Shown here one piece after another: positions 30,029 through 38,655 of a stretch of DNA of 64,000 nt; position 1 is the stretch's first letter, and every line of letters begins with the position of its first letter. A model generated the notes under the pieces. The model ran no database searches. It was not told the origin of the DNA and worked only from the letters and a program-made list of their open reading frames with translations. The DNA comes from Salaquimonas sp. GTDB lineage: Bacteria > Pseudomonadota > Alphaproteobacteria > Rhizobiales > Rhizobiaceae. A program made the position numbers and the translations under genes. The stretch is taken from the NCBI GenBank assembly GCA_028289365.1, contig JANQQM010000060.1:1-64000 (forward strand). The letters are read 5' to 3'.

Positions 30029-30657
30029 TTTTCGCCAACTGCACCAACATCTTCGCAAGTTCCCAATATGTCTTTCAATGATGAGAATGTTTGAAGCGCG
30101 GAATTAACGATTATTGGTCGATATTGGGCAGTCTGCCAATTTGCTTCGATCAATGCCAATGCCGATTTCCACTGATCGTTACCTTCACTCTTGCACCATT
30201 GCCAGTATTGCTGCCCACCAATTGCATCAGATTTCAGCAGGTTGGAAACCGAGTTACTCATCATTATGCCGCCAAGGACAGAACCGTCGACGACATATGC
30301 GACGCCCGCCAACCTGCCAGGATCTTTCACTTCCGGAACCGAAAAGCTGTCTGAAGATTGCACCAAACTGGATTTGTCAGAACCATTTAATGCAATTACA
30401 TCTCTTTCGAGCATAGGCGCTCTCGGTACATAGTGATAACCAGCGATTTGGTCCTTATATTTCTTACAGGCACGCAGCATTTGGCAGTCGATCTTCTGGT
30501 AAAAGATCAAAAACCGATGCATCAGCGAAATGTAATCAGGTATATTTAGTGAACCATCAAGAAGCCGTTGGAATACAGGCATCTCATGCAGACTTTCATG
30601 GAGACTATGAGTCTTTTCTCGTAGCTGGTGTCGACCTGGATTCTGCTGAAAATTCAT
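30025..30657 (-). CDS. Biliverdin-producing haem oxygenase (BphO/HemO type)
   Basis: A 210-residue member of the bacterial haem oxygenase family. The proximal-His region reads LREKTHSLHESLHEMPVFQ, and the distal-helix region GVAYVVDGSVLGGIMMSN corresponds to the YVxxGSxLGG motif of the family. The gene overlaps bphP by 4 bases, so the enzyme very likely makes the biliverdin chromophore for that photoreceptor. Confidence 0.9.
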   Translation of the reverse strand: MNFQQNPGRHQLREKTHSLHESLHEMPVFQRLLDGSLNIPDYISLMHRFLIFYQKIDCQMLRACKKYKDQIAGYHYVPRAPMLERDVIALNGSDKSSLVQSSDSFSVPEVKDPGRLAGVAYVVDGSVLGGIMMSNSVSNLLKSDAIGGQQYWQWCKSEGNDQWKSALALIEANWQTAQYRPIIVNSALQTFSSLKDILGTCEDVGAVGEK

Positions 30658-30771
30658 CTGGCTGTCCGCTTCTCGAATAGTGAACGGCGGCTATCTTACC
30701 AATCCACAAACAATGTGCACGTAAGCAAAAAACCAGTCAACTCAATCGAGTCTAACGCCGCGCGACGGCTA

Positions 30772-31659
30772 CTATCCGCCGGTGCGTCGATCGAGTAACT
30801 TCTGAGCCTTTGCCATTGCATCTTCGGCATCAGAGGCCATTTCGTCAGCGCCAATTTCTCTCCAGATTGCCGGCCTGTTTGCAAATCCATTTCCGCCAAC
30901 CATCACAAAGACGTCGGGATTAACTGAACATGCCCGCAAACCTCTAATCTCTTCAGTAAGGCCGTACGCCAACTCTTCGGTTGAAGCTGTCAGACCGATT
31001 ATATCGAACCAAGTCTTTTCAACAATTTTTGTCAGTTCATCACCCGTCCGCAAATCCGGGCCACCCGAAACAAACCATCCATCCAATTCAAATATCTTGG
31101 AAACGACCAGAATTCCAAATGCATGCTGTTCAGAGGGCGAACTTGCAAGAATGATGTTGTGCACCGGTCCCTCTCCTGGCGTCTTATTATCACCGGAAGA
31201 CAAGCGATGAACCAGAATGTGCAGTTTGCCCAGACCCATTGTGACCTCGGCAAAACTTAGCTCATCTGAAAGCCAACGCTCACCAAGGTCTTGCGCTGCC
31301 AAGGTGAACAGTCCAAGGCAGATCTTGCGCAGCGGAACTCCCTTATCAATTTTGGCTTGAACGAAATCCAAACAGTCTTCGTGCTCTCCATTGAGAATAA
31401 GCTGCCGAAAAATCTCGAACTCTTCATCGCTTAGACGCGATCTTAATGCACCCGATGTTACTTCATTGCTACTGCTAGCGGCATAAATTTGGGGGATTAC
31501 CTTGTTTTTCAGAATTCTACGTAGAGTCCTTTGGAATTGCTCCTCATGATCTACGACTTTTTCCGCACTTACAGTCCCCTTGGTGGCAAAACCTCGATCC
31601 GCATTAGTATTATCGCTTGCAATGAATAAACGCGGTGCGTCTAGTCTTTGCTTAGACAT
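30772..31659 (-). CDS. ppaA: PpaA/AerR-type B12-binding photosynthesis antirepressor
   Basis: Cobalamin-dependent co-regulator that counteracts PpsR/CrtJ. About 295 residues from the ATG at 31659. A helical region is followed by a B12-binding Rossmann-like domain with SPSEQHAFGILVVSKIFELDGW, including the QHxxG histidine, and FDIIGLTAS and VMVGGNGFANRP. Usually paired with ppsR; here the neighbours are instead the haem oxygenase/bacteriophytochrome module (114 bases downstream) and bciA. Confidence 0.88.
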   Translation of the reverse strand: MSKQRLDAPRLFIASDNTNADRGFATKGTVSAEKVVDHEEQFQRTLRRILKNKVIPQIYAASSSNEVTSGALRSRLSDEEFEIFRQLILNGEHEDCLDFVQAKIDKGVPLRKICLGLFTLAAQDLGERWLSDELSFAEVTMGLGKLHILVHRLSSGDNKTPGEGPVHNIILASSPSEQHAFGILVVSKIFELDGWFVSGGPDLRTGDELTKIVEKTWFDIIGLTASTEELAYGLTEEIRGLRACSVNPDVFVMVGGNGFANRPAIWREIGADEMASDAEDAMAKAQKLLDRRTGG

Positions 31660-32034
31660 CACTGAAGCCCCGTCTTTCCTCCACATGCCCCGCACTCTTC
31701 GCATGGGCCAATTTATGGTATCGACAAAATGTCACAGCTGTCTATCAGGGGAACCTACGTATATGCCCTGGGGAAACGTAAAGTGGTCTACGCAACCGAA
31801 GCTTATGAAAATCTCGTTCTCGAGCGGGCTGGCGGTAACCACGGCAAGGCGAAACATTAGCCATCTGAAACTAAACAAACACCATCAACGCCAATCATTG
31901 CTTCGTATATCGTGTTGATGAACAAGATTTTTCGAGACTTGAAGCTTCGGCATGATGCCGGTCTTATCAATGTCGCTCCAGGCAATCGTACAAGAGAGAT
32001 AATCTCGGCGCATCAAACAGTTGGCTAGTGCCAA
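31660..32034. other. Intergenic region before ppaA with two short open frames
   Basis: No recognised gene. On the plus strand a 43-codon frame (31729-31860, beginning MSQLSIRGTYVYALGKRK) and a 36-codon frame (31918-32028, beginning MNKIFRDLKLRHDAGL) start with ATG but lack a convincing ribosome site. I see no TGT-N12-ACA motif here. The frames could be chance, or decayed remains. Confidence 0.3.
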
Positions 32035-33021
32035 TTAGAAAATGGCATGTTCGCCGCGATCCAACGATATTTGTCCACTTATTAGGTCATCGTAATAGTC
32101 AAACAACGTTTCGGAACCAAACGAAGGTGTCGCTGCTTCGCTGTATTGGTTTGTATCTGAATCAAGAACCAGCATGGATTCTGTTGCATAATATCGTCCG
32201 ATTTTTGCCAGTTCCGCCTCTTTTGCTATAGGAGATGAAACAAATCCGAACAGAGAAAGTGCTCCGGAGATGGCACTAAATAATCCAACGGGGACGTGAA
32301 GAAACCGGGGTGGCTTTCCAAGTTTTTGAAACAAGTACTCGCCTTGTTCCTTGGGCGTAATTGCGCTGCCTGGTCCACCAATAGGCAGCACCTTTTTTTT
32401 CAACTCTGATGATGTCAGGCAAAGGACCAGATATTTGGCGAGGTCTGTGTCGCTTATCGGTTTGCAGGCCGTCAGCTCACCGTTACCAAACAACAAGAAA
32501 GGTTTGCCCCTTTTTAGGCGATCGATCTGGCCCGAAAGCGATTTGAAAAATGCCGTTGGACGCACGATCGAAAATTCCATTCCAGAGTCAATCAACAGAT
32601 TTTCAAATGCCAGCTTAGCTTTCTGAAATTCCAGTCTTGGCTTCTGGACACAGATTGCGGAAAGCAAAATCATTTGGGGAATTTCGTGTTCCAACGCAGC
32701 AGACAATGCACTTGCATTTACAGAGTAGTCAATTGCCCATGCATCCTCCGGCATACCCGTCCGGGATGCAATGCAGGATATGATTGCATCAATTCGTCCA
32801 ATCGCCGTGAGTTCTTTTGTAATGGCAAGTGGATCCCGAAATTCAATGGCACGCAGTTCTGACCTTGCAAGGCTCGTTCTCAATTTTCTATCAACCGACA
32901 AACTTCTCGATCGGACAAAACAGATCACATCGTGGCCTTGTGCTACCAATTGATCAACCGTTGCACGACCGATTGTACCTGTTGCACCCAAAACCAGCAC
33001 ACGCTTTGCTCTGCTTTTCAA
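32035..33021 (-). CDS. bciA: BciA-type NADPH-dependent divinyl (proto)chlorophyllide 8-vinyl reductase
   Basis: Reduces the C8 vinyl group to ethyl. It is 328 residues, an atypical SDR: Rossmann motif VLVLGATGTIGRATVDQLV, then IISCIASRTGMPEDAWAIDYSVNASALSAA and IVRPTAFFKSLSGQ, characteristic of BciA. It starts with TTG preceded by GAGG at 11 bases; no ATG is nearer. Divergent from bchE with PpsR-type sites between, so likely co-regulated. Confidence 0.9.
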   Translation of the reverse strand: MKSRAKRVLVLGATGTIGRATVDQLVAQGHDVICFVRSRSLSVDRKLRTSLARSELRAIEFRDPLAITKELTAIGRIDAIISCIASRTGMPEDAWAIDYSVNASALSAALEHEIPQMILLSAICVQKPRLEFQKAKLAFENLLIDSGMEFSIVRPTAFFKSLSGQIDRLKRGKPFLLFGNGELTACKPISDTDLAKYLVLCLTSSELKKKVLPIGGPGSAITPKEQGEYLFQKLGKPPRFLHVPVGLFSAISGALSLFGFVSSPIAKEAELAKIGRYYATESMLVLDSDTNQYSEAATPSFGSETLFDYYDDLISGQISLDRGEHAIF

Positions 33022-33120
33022 ATTGATATTTTCCTCGAGTGAAATATCGCCCCCCCTAATTCAGTAGGTTTCTCAGAAAACAGATGACCGATGTGATCTG
33101 TCTTACAAATACTTGACTTA

Positions 33121-33162
33121 TGTCAACATAATTTGACATAATTGTGTAATAATTTATTGACA
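33121..33162. promoter_or_regulatory. PpsR/CrtJ-type operator pair between bciA and bchE
   Basis: TGT-N12-ACA at 33121-33138 (TGTCAA...TTGACA) and again at 33145-33162 (TGTAAT...TTGACA), 6 bases apart, ending 15 bases before the bchE ATG. The second site overlaps the usual position of a -10 element, consistent with repression. Confidence 0.82.
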
Positions 33163-33177
33163 ATTTGGGAGGTTTAG

Positions 33178-34836
33178 ATGCGCATTGTCCTGGTTCATCC
33201 GAACTACCACTCTGGTGGCGCCGAGATTGCCGGTAACTGGCCACCTGCCTGGGTCGCCTATTTGGCTGGGCATCTTAGAACTGCAGGTTATTCCGACATT
33301 CACTTCATCGATGCCATGACAAATCACATCGATGATGATGAGCTTCGCAGAATGCTTGGTCAACTGAAGCCCGATGTTATTGGCACCACGGCAATAACGC
33401 CTTCCATTTATGTGGCAGAACAAGTCCTTAAAATTGCCCAAGAGGAATGTCCCAGCGCGGTTCGAGTGCTTGGAGGTGTCCATGCGACCTTTATGTACAA
33501 ACAGGTGTTGTCAGAAGCGCCTTGGATCGACGTGATCGTCCGGGGCGAAGGCGAGGAAATTTTTCAAAACCTGATTCGCAGCATTGATGCCGGCGACTGG
33601 CCCAACAACCGCAAGAAGATAAAAGGGTTAGCATTCCGGGAAGGAGAAAAAATAGTCGCTACTCAAGCTGCTTCGACCGTCAAGAATCTTGATGCGATTG
33701 ACCCGGATTGGTCATTGTTGGAGTGGTCAAAATATATCTATGTCCCGCTAGGTGTAAGGGTTGCCATACCCAATCTAGCGCGCGGATGCCCGTTCACTTG
33801 TTCCTTCTGCTCGCAATGGAAATTCTGGCGTGACTATCGGATTCGTGAACCCAAGAAGGTAGTGGACGAGATTGAATGCCTGGTCGACGATCATGGCGTT
33901 GGCTTCTTTATACTCGCGGATGAGGAGCCAACCATAAACCGCAAGAAGTTTGTCCAGTTTTGCGAGGAACTGATCGAACGCGGCCTGCCAGATCGTATCA
34001 AATGGGGCATCAATACCCGCGTGACAGATATTATGCGCGACAAGGAGTTGCTGCCACTATATCGCCGTGCGGGTCTGGTGCACGTCTCACTTGGGACAGA
34101 AGCTGCTGCACAGCTCAAACTCGATCAATTCAATAAGGAAACCAAAGTCGAAGAGAACAGGGAGGCAATCCGCCTATTACGCGAGGCCGACATTTTTACG
34201 GAAGCACAGTTTATCGTTGGCCTAGACAATGAAACACCAGAAACTCTGGAAGAGACATTCCAGATGGCTTGGGACTGGCAACCTGATTTAGCTAACTGGT
34301 CGATGTATACGCCTTGGCCCTTCACACCGTTATTCCAGGAGTTGCGAGATAAAGTCGAAGTTTTTGACTTTTCCAAATACAATTTCGTCACGCCTATAAT
34401 GGCACCGGAGGCAATGGATCGGGCGACGTTGCTGGATCGTGTCATGCATAACTATCGCCGGTTCTATATGCGCAAAGCACTGTTTTACTATCCTTGGCGT
34501 GGAACCGGTTTTCGTCGACGCTACCTGCTGGGTTGTTTGAAAGCGTTTCTGAAGGCGGGATTTGCGCGAACATTCTATGATTTGGGTAAGGCAAATTACT
34601 GGGGACCACAGTCGAAAAAGAAGGTGGACTTTCACTTCGATCACAGCCGGCAGATAGCGGAAGCACAAACCGCTGATTGGGAAGCTGCAGCAGACCGTGT
34701 CGCGCGTGCTGCTGAACGTCGCAAAGCTATTCGTGCGCAAGGTAAGGACCGGGCAAAAGAACGTGCTGCGGTAATGGCCTGTGGTGGAGGCGAGCAACAA
34801 CTCACTGAGAGCGCCCCAAAAGTTGCTGGAGGTTAA
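33178..34836 (+). CDS. bchE: BchE, oxygen-independent Mg-protoporphyrin IX monomethyl ester cyclase
   Basis: Radical-SAM, B12-dependent anaerobic ring E cyclase. It is 552 residues: N-terminal B12-binding-like domain ([17 protein letters not shown], then [10 protein letters not shown]), radical-SAM motif CPFTCSFC (CxxxCxxC) at about residue 204, and a C-terminal domain with [27 protein letters not shown] precedes the ATG. It is functionally redundant with acsF at 5.1 kb; it is followed by bchJ after 2 bases. Confidence 0.96.
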   Translation: MRIVLVHPNYHSGGAEIAGNWPPAWVAYLAGHLRTAGYSDIHFIDAMTNHIDDDELRRMLGQLKPDVIGTTAITPSIYVAEQVLKIAQEECPSAVRVLGGVHATFMYKQVLSEAPWIDVIVRGEGEEIFQNLIRSIDAGDWPNNRKKIKGLAFREGEKIVATQAASTVKNLDAIDPDWSLLEWSKYIYVPLGVRVAIPNLARGCPFTCSFCSQWKFWRDYRIREPKKVVDEIECLVDDHGVGFFILADEEPTINRKKFVQFCEELIERGLPDRIKWGINTRVTDIMRDKELLPLYRRAGLVHVSLGTEAAAQLKLDQFNKETKVEENREAIRLLREADIFTEAQFIVGLDNETPETLEETFQMAWDWQPDLANWSMYTPWPFTPLFQELRDKVEVFDFSKYNFVTPIMAPEAMDRATLLDRVMHNYRRFYMRKALFYYPWRGTGFRRRYLLGCLKAFLKAGFARTFYDLGKANYWGPQSKKKVDFHFDHSRQIAEAQTADWEAAADRVARAAERRKAIRAQGKDRAKERAAVMACGGGEQQLTESAPKVAGG

Positions 34837-34838
34837 AA

Positions 34839-35450
34839 GTGGGTGATCAAACCATTGTTGGGTTGCCAGTTGCTGTGGAGGGAGCTGGCACAATCGGTCC
34901 AAATTCAGTAACACAACTTGGAAATTCGGTCGCAGCCATACTAGGAAACGATGCAAGAGAAACGCTATTTCGGATGGCCGGCTTGGAGGGCCTATTGCTC
35001 TGTCCTCCAGAAAACATGATCGATGAGTCTATTCCAAACGCATTGTTCCGAGCCCTCTGGCAAATCTTCCCCGAAACCGCATCTGATATGGCCGCGGAAG
35101 CCGGAAGAAGAACCGCAGATTATGTGATCGAAAACCGTATTCCGCGCTTTGTGCAGATGATAATGCGTGTCGCTCCGCGTTATTTGTCAGCGCAAATGTT
35201 GATGCAGGCCATCCGAAAGAATGCATGGACCTTTGTTGGCTCTGGTCATTGCCAGATAGCCACACAAGGTCGTTTATTGATCACTATTTCAGATAATCCG
35301 CTCGTTATGCCTGATTGTGTCTGGCACGCAGCAGTATTTGAACGGTTGTTTGAGCGGTTGGTGGCGAATGGAACCACTGTCAATCATACAGACTACTGCA
35401 GCGGGAATACACCGGTTTGCCGATTCGAAATAAGGCTACCCACCTCATGA
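34839..35450 (+). CDS. bchJ: BchJ, bacteriochlorophyll biosynthesis protein with V4R domain
   Basis: A 203-residue protein classically paired with bchE. It was once proposed as the 8-vinyl reductase, but that activity belongs to BciA/BciB-type enzymes or COR; its present role is unclear, perhaps substrate carriage. The C-terminal V4R (4-vinyl reductase) domain includes NAWTFVGSGHCQ and the C-terminal cysteines YCSGNTPVCRFEI. It starts with GTG preceded by GGAGG. Confidence 0.92.
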   Translation: MGDQTIVGLPVAVEGAGTIGPNSVTQLGNSVAAILGNDARETLFRMAGLEGLLLCPPENMIDESIPNALFRALWQIFPETASDMAAEAGRRTADYVIENRIPRFVQMIMRVAPRYLSAQMLMQAIRKNAWTFVGSGHCQIATQGRLLITISDNPLVMPDCVWHAAVFERLFERLVANGTTVNHTDYCSGNTPVCRFEIRLPTS

Positions 35451-35691
35451 AAAACTTCATCTTCGATTGGTCTCATTGTCACTATTTACGATGCCATACC
35501 TACACAGATCTCTCATCGCAGAACAATGGATACAACGAGCCCATTTCTATAATTGCTGCAGCCACCGATTCACGGTGGAGTTTGAACCAATTACCAAACT
35601 TGATCACGCATCCAAAAACGGAATGCAGAATTAATGCGCAACAGGTTGCAACTATGAAAGGACAACCAATGAACCAGCACCATGCTGCAAG

Positions 35692-36189
35692 ATGTATATC
35701 GCTACTAAACCATTGAGTAATAGCATAAATATTGAACCGCCTGATGCTCCCCAAGAGTTTGTTCTGGAGGATTTTTTTTCGGGTAGAACGATCGCTAACG
35801 CCAAATTTTTGGCAATAAACGGCGTCGTTCGTAAGTTCCGAATCGACATTACTGGGACCTGGGAAGACAATTCGCTGAGACTGCATGAACAGTTTGAATT
35901 TGACAACGGCGAGACGGACACGAAGAACTGGCTTTTCAAGAAAATTGCCGACGGGAAATACATCGCAAACCGCGAGGATATGCTCAAGCCAGTTGAGGCA
36001 ACATTACGAAACCGAACATTGAGATATACATACCTGATTTATTTGAACTCTACCGACCAAAGCAATGTTGTTCGCTTTAGGGACTGGATCACTATGACTG
36101 ACGACCGAACGCTGAAAAATACGGCCATTGTTTTCAAGTTTGGGATCCCTGTCGGTTTTGTAACCGGCTCATTTCAAAAGCAGGATTGA
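35692..36189 (+). CDS. DUF3833 family protein
   Basis: A 165-residue protein with the DUF3833 pattern: EDFFSGRTIANAKFLA, then GVVRKFRIDITGTWEDN, LRLHEQFEFDNGETDTKNW, and a C-terminal FKFGIPVGFVTGSFQK. Beta-rich; no signal peptide or lipobox is visible in this reading. The ATG used has no strong ribosome site, and the 241 bases before it (35451-35691) hold no convincing gene. Function unknown. Confidence 0.75.
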   Translation: MYIATKPLSNSINIEPPDAPQEFVLEDFFSGRTIANAKFLAINGVVRKFRIDITGTWEDNSLRLHEQFEFDNGETDTKNWLFKKIADGKYIANREDMLKPVEATLRNRTLRYTYLIYLNSTDQSNVVRFRDWITMTDDRTLKNTAIVFKFGIPVGFVTGSFQKQD

Positions 36190-36193
36190 GAAC

Positions 36194-36349
36194 TTGGTAC
36201 ATAGCAAGTCTTATCATCGTCTGGTCAACTACTACCAAAAATTGCCCCGCAAACCTGGTGGCTACCGTTTTCGGTATTTAGCATCCATCGTAAGTGCTAT
36301 CGCAAAGACTCCTGGTGAAACGTCTGAACTGTTCGTGATGATTGAATGA
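36194..36349 (+). CDS. 51-residue small orf translationally coupled to the DUF3422 gene
   Basis: Frame starts with TTG at 36194, 4 bases after the DUF3833 stop, and reads VHSKSYHRLVNYYQKLPRK, then GGYRFRYLASIVSAIAKTPG. Its stop overlaps the next gene's ATG (ATGA), and it fills the gap between two genes. Basic and tyrosine-rich, no helix predicted to cross a membrane. Not recognised; a chance frame cannot be excluded. Confidence 0.4.
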   Translation: MVHSKSYHRLVNYYQKLPRKPGGYRFRYLASIVSAIAKTPGETSELFVMIE

Positions 36350-37626
36350 GCACCGTTACAGATCACCCACTGCGTTACGATTTGGCCAACGAGCTACATG
36401 CGCGTCCGTTCCCTCCACTTAAACCGCCGCAAAGTATTTCATATTTAGTAATAAAGCAGCCAAAAGACGCTGCCGGACGGGATCGGGGGATCGATCGTGA
36501 CCATCTGATCGAGTTGCTTAACCGGCATGGAGCGCCACATCCGAAGCCGGGAGCCACCCATTACTTTGGAAAACTGGGCGATCACCTGCTAAAATGGGAA
36601 AGCCATACGGAAATCGTTACCTACACCTTGTTCCGCCAAGGTAGCGAAAAGGATCCCTTTGATGGTTCCACACTTAAATTGCTTCCGGAGGACTGGTTAG
36701 CAAAGGTTCCCGGCCATCGAGTAGCGTCGGCCTTGGTAAGGCTGGAGGAACTTGATGATCAGCGCAAAATCGATGAACGTCTGAATGACTGGTTTGTTTC
36801 CGAGAGCCTTGTAGCAAGCCGCGCATTGGAAGGAAATGCGATTATTGCCGGAGACTTCAGAATTGATGCAACCGGCCAGACACGGTTTGCAGTCTTTGTT
36901 CAGTCACATTCCAACCCAAGAAAATTGGGCCGTTTAGTCCAATTACTGCTGGAAATCGAAACGTATAAATCCATGTCAATGTTGGGTTTTGCACGAGTTG
37001 GAGAGTTATCAGAAAGCATTGGCAGAACTGACCGAGAACTGACTAGATTGCTCGAAGGCATGGCTGGCAATCAAATGGATCCAGACCTTACCTTAAAAGC
37101 TTTGCTGGCTGTTTCTTCGGATCTGGAAAATCTAGTAGCGCAGAACAGTTTTCGATTTGGTGCTACCAGAGCCTATGAAGCTATAGTCCAGCAACGTATT
37201 GAAGCTCTGCGGGAATCTGGGTTTGAAGATCAACAGACAATTGCCGATTTTATGTCGCGTCGCTTTGACCCTGCCATGCGAACAGTGAAATCGGCCGAAA
37301 CCCGCCTCAGTAAGATGGCGGAACGAGCATTAAGAGCGGGTGACCTACTTCGCACTCAGGTCGATGTCGAACGCTCTGCGCAAAATCAAAAGCTGCTTCA
37401 AAGCATGGATCGGCGGGCTGATCTTCAACTCCGATTGCAAAGGACCGTGGAGGGTCTGTCGGTTGTCGCAATCAGCTATTATGCCGTAAATCTGGCCGTA
37501 AATATCCTGGCGCCGTTTGCATCAGATTTAGGGTTGTCCAAAATCGCTCTTACAGCGATTACTACCCCTGTAATCATCCTGGGTGTTTGGTATCTAATCC
37601 GACAGATAAGAAAGCAGGTTACGTAA
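36346..37626 (+). CDS. DUF3422 family membrane-anchored protein
   Basis: A 426-residue protein with the DUF3422 N-terminus (HPLRYDLANELHARPFPPL) and a predicted coiled-coil stretch at about residues 310-360. Two C-terminal hydrophobic segments (VVAISYYAVNLAVNILAPF and IALTAITTPVIILGVWYLI) resemble the end of CorA-like or similar membrane proteins. Common in alphaproteobacteria; function unknown. It is the last gene before the recombinase module. Confidence 0.85.
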   Translation: MSTVTDHPLRYDLANELHARPFPPLKPPQSISYLVIKQPKDAAGRDRGIDRDHLIELLNRHGAPHPKPGATHYFGKLGDHLLKWESHTEIVTYTLFRQGSEKDPFDGSTLKLLPEDWLAKVPGHRVASALVRLEELDDQRKIDERLNDWFVSESLVASRALEGNAIIAGDFRIDATGQTRFAVFVQSHSNPRKLGRLVQLLLEIETYKSMSMLGFARVGELSESIGRTDRELTRLLEGMAGNQMDPDLTLKALLAVSSDLENLVAQNSFRFGATRAYEAIVQQRIEALRESGFEDQQTIADFMSRRFDPAMRTVKSAETRLSKMAERALRAGDLLRTQVDVERSAQNQKLLQSMDRRADLQLRLQRTVEGLSVVAISYYAVNLAVNILAPFASDLGLSKIALTAITTPVIILGVWYLIRQIRKQVT

Positions 37627-37949
37627 CTCCAGCCCGTTGGAAGTTTGCGAGGCAATGGCATAGAAGAACCGTCTGTAGGAACTCCTTTCCAGATCTAAGT
37701 ACTTTTGAGGGAGCGTAGTAACGGCATCTTGAAATTTGACCGAGTTGTATTGCGTCGGTTTGCCAACACAGTTTTGAGTGAAAGTTTTAGGTGCATTAGT
37801 CCGCTAATTTCGCAATAGGTTGCTCAGCAATCAATGGACTGGACTTCTGTGGTAATTCGAGCATGCATGGGGTGTCTCCAGCCCGCATTTGCGGGCTTTG
37901 GTCAGTGACAGCGGCAATTGCTGTTTGTTGCTAACCAAAGGAGACTAAT
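37627..37949. other. Intergenic region with a terminator-like hairpin, left edge of the recombinase module
   Basis: Holds no gene that I can see. AGCCCGC (37880-37886) pairs with GCGGGCT (37891-37897), loop ATTT, followed by TTGG; a second weaker repeat ACAGC...GCTGT is at about 37907-37924. The first hairpin may terminate the DUF3422 transcript or mark the end of the element. AAAGGAG at 37937-37943 serves the next gene. Confidence 0.5.
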
Positions 37950-38201
37950 ATGACCGAATCCCATCAAATAAATAGAAAAAATGTTTCGTCCAAATCAGCG
38001 ACGTCGACCAAGTCTGGACTACTGATAAAGCTCCTCAAGTCAAAGCATGGCGTAAGCCTTGCGCAGCTTCAGGAAGCAAGCGGTTGGCAAGCTCATTCGG
38101 TACGGGGCTTTCTGTCCGGAACCGTGCGCAAGAAGTTGGGTCTGAACCTTGAGCCGGTTGTCGGAAGAAACGGTTCAAGACGCTACCGCATCATCGGTTA
38201 G
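37950..38201 (+). CDS. DUF3489 domain protein
   Basis: An 83-residue basic protein. The SKSGLLIKLLKSKHGVSLAQL and GWQAHSVRGFLSGTVRKKLGL parts form the helix-turn-helix-like DUF3489 unit. Genes of this type stand directly before DUF2924 and a large serine recombinase in many alphaproteobacterial mobile segments, as here. A DNA-binding accessory role in recombination is plausible but unproven. Confidence 0.85.
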   Translation: MTESHQINRKNVSSKSATSTKSGLLIKLLKSKHGVSLAQLQEASGWQAHSVRGFLSGTVRKKLGLNLEPVVGRNGSRRYRIIG

Positions 38202-38205
38202 CTTC

Positions 38206-38655
38206 ATGGTATTGTCAGATGTAGAAGAAGCCGTCGACCGGTTTGGTGATCTTGGGCCCGATGAACTGCAACGGCTTTGGGTAACGTATTTTGAGGTTCC
38301 TGCCCCAAAACAAATCAGCCGCCAAGTGATGCTTGGGGCGATAGCCTATCGCCTGCAGGAACGCGTTCTGGGAGGACTGCAAACCAAGACAAAGCGACAG
38401 CTCGATGACCTGGCAAGAAATCAGGAAGTCAAACGCCTGCGACGCGATCGGACGCGGTATCGGATCAAACCAGGGACCAGATTGTTGCGCGAATGGCAGG
38501 GTCGAACCTATGAGGTGATTGCGGTTAGCGATAGATGTTTCCTGTTTGATGGCAAACGCTATAGATCGCTTTCTGAGATAGCCCGTGTCATTACAGGTAC
38601 CCAATGGTCCGGTCCGCGCTTCTTTGGTCTCAAGCAGGCTTTGAAACATGGATAA
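38206..38655 (+). CDS. DUF2924 domain protein
   Basis: A 149-residue protein from the ATG at 38206, with the family signature AIAYRLQERVLGGL and the C-terminal RTYEVIAVSDRCFLFDGKRYRSLSEIARVITGTQWSGPRFFGL. It lies 4 bases after DUF3489 and overlaps the recombinase start by 8 bases. The second half resembles a small SH3-like/DNA-binding module found on phage-related islands. Exact function unknown. Confidence 0.87.
   Translation: MVLSDVEEAVDRFGDLGPDELQRLWVTYFEVPAPKQISRQVMLGAIAYRLQERVLGGLQTKTKRQLDDLARNQEVKRLRRDRTRYRIKPGTRLLREWQGRTYEVIAVSDRCFLFDGKRYRSLSEIARVITGTQWSGPRFFGLKQALKHG

Noticed and set aside
35448..35716. An open frame starting at the bchJ stop (ATGA) and running about 90 codons, MKNFIFDWSHCHYLRC...
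   Set aside because: Low-complexity, cysteine/histidine-rich reading with no family resemblance and no ribosome site; it overlaps the DUF3833 start. Treated as chance.
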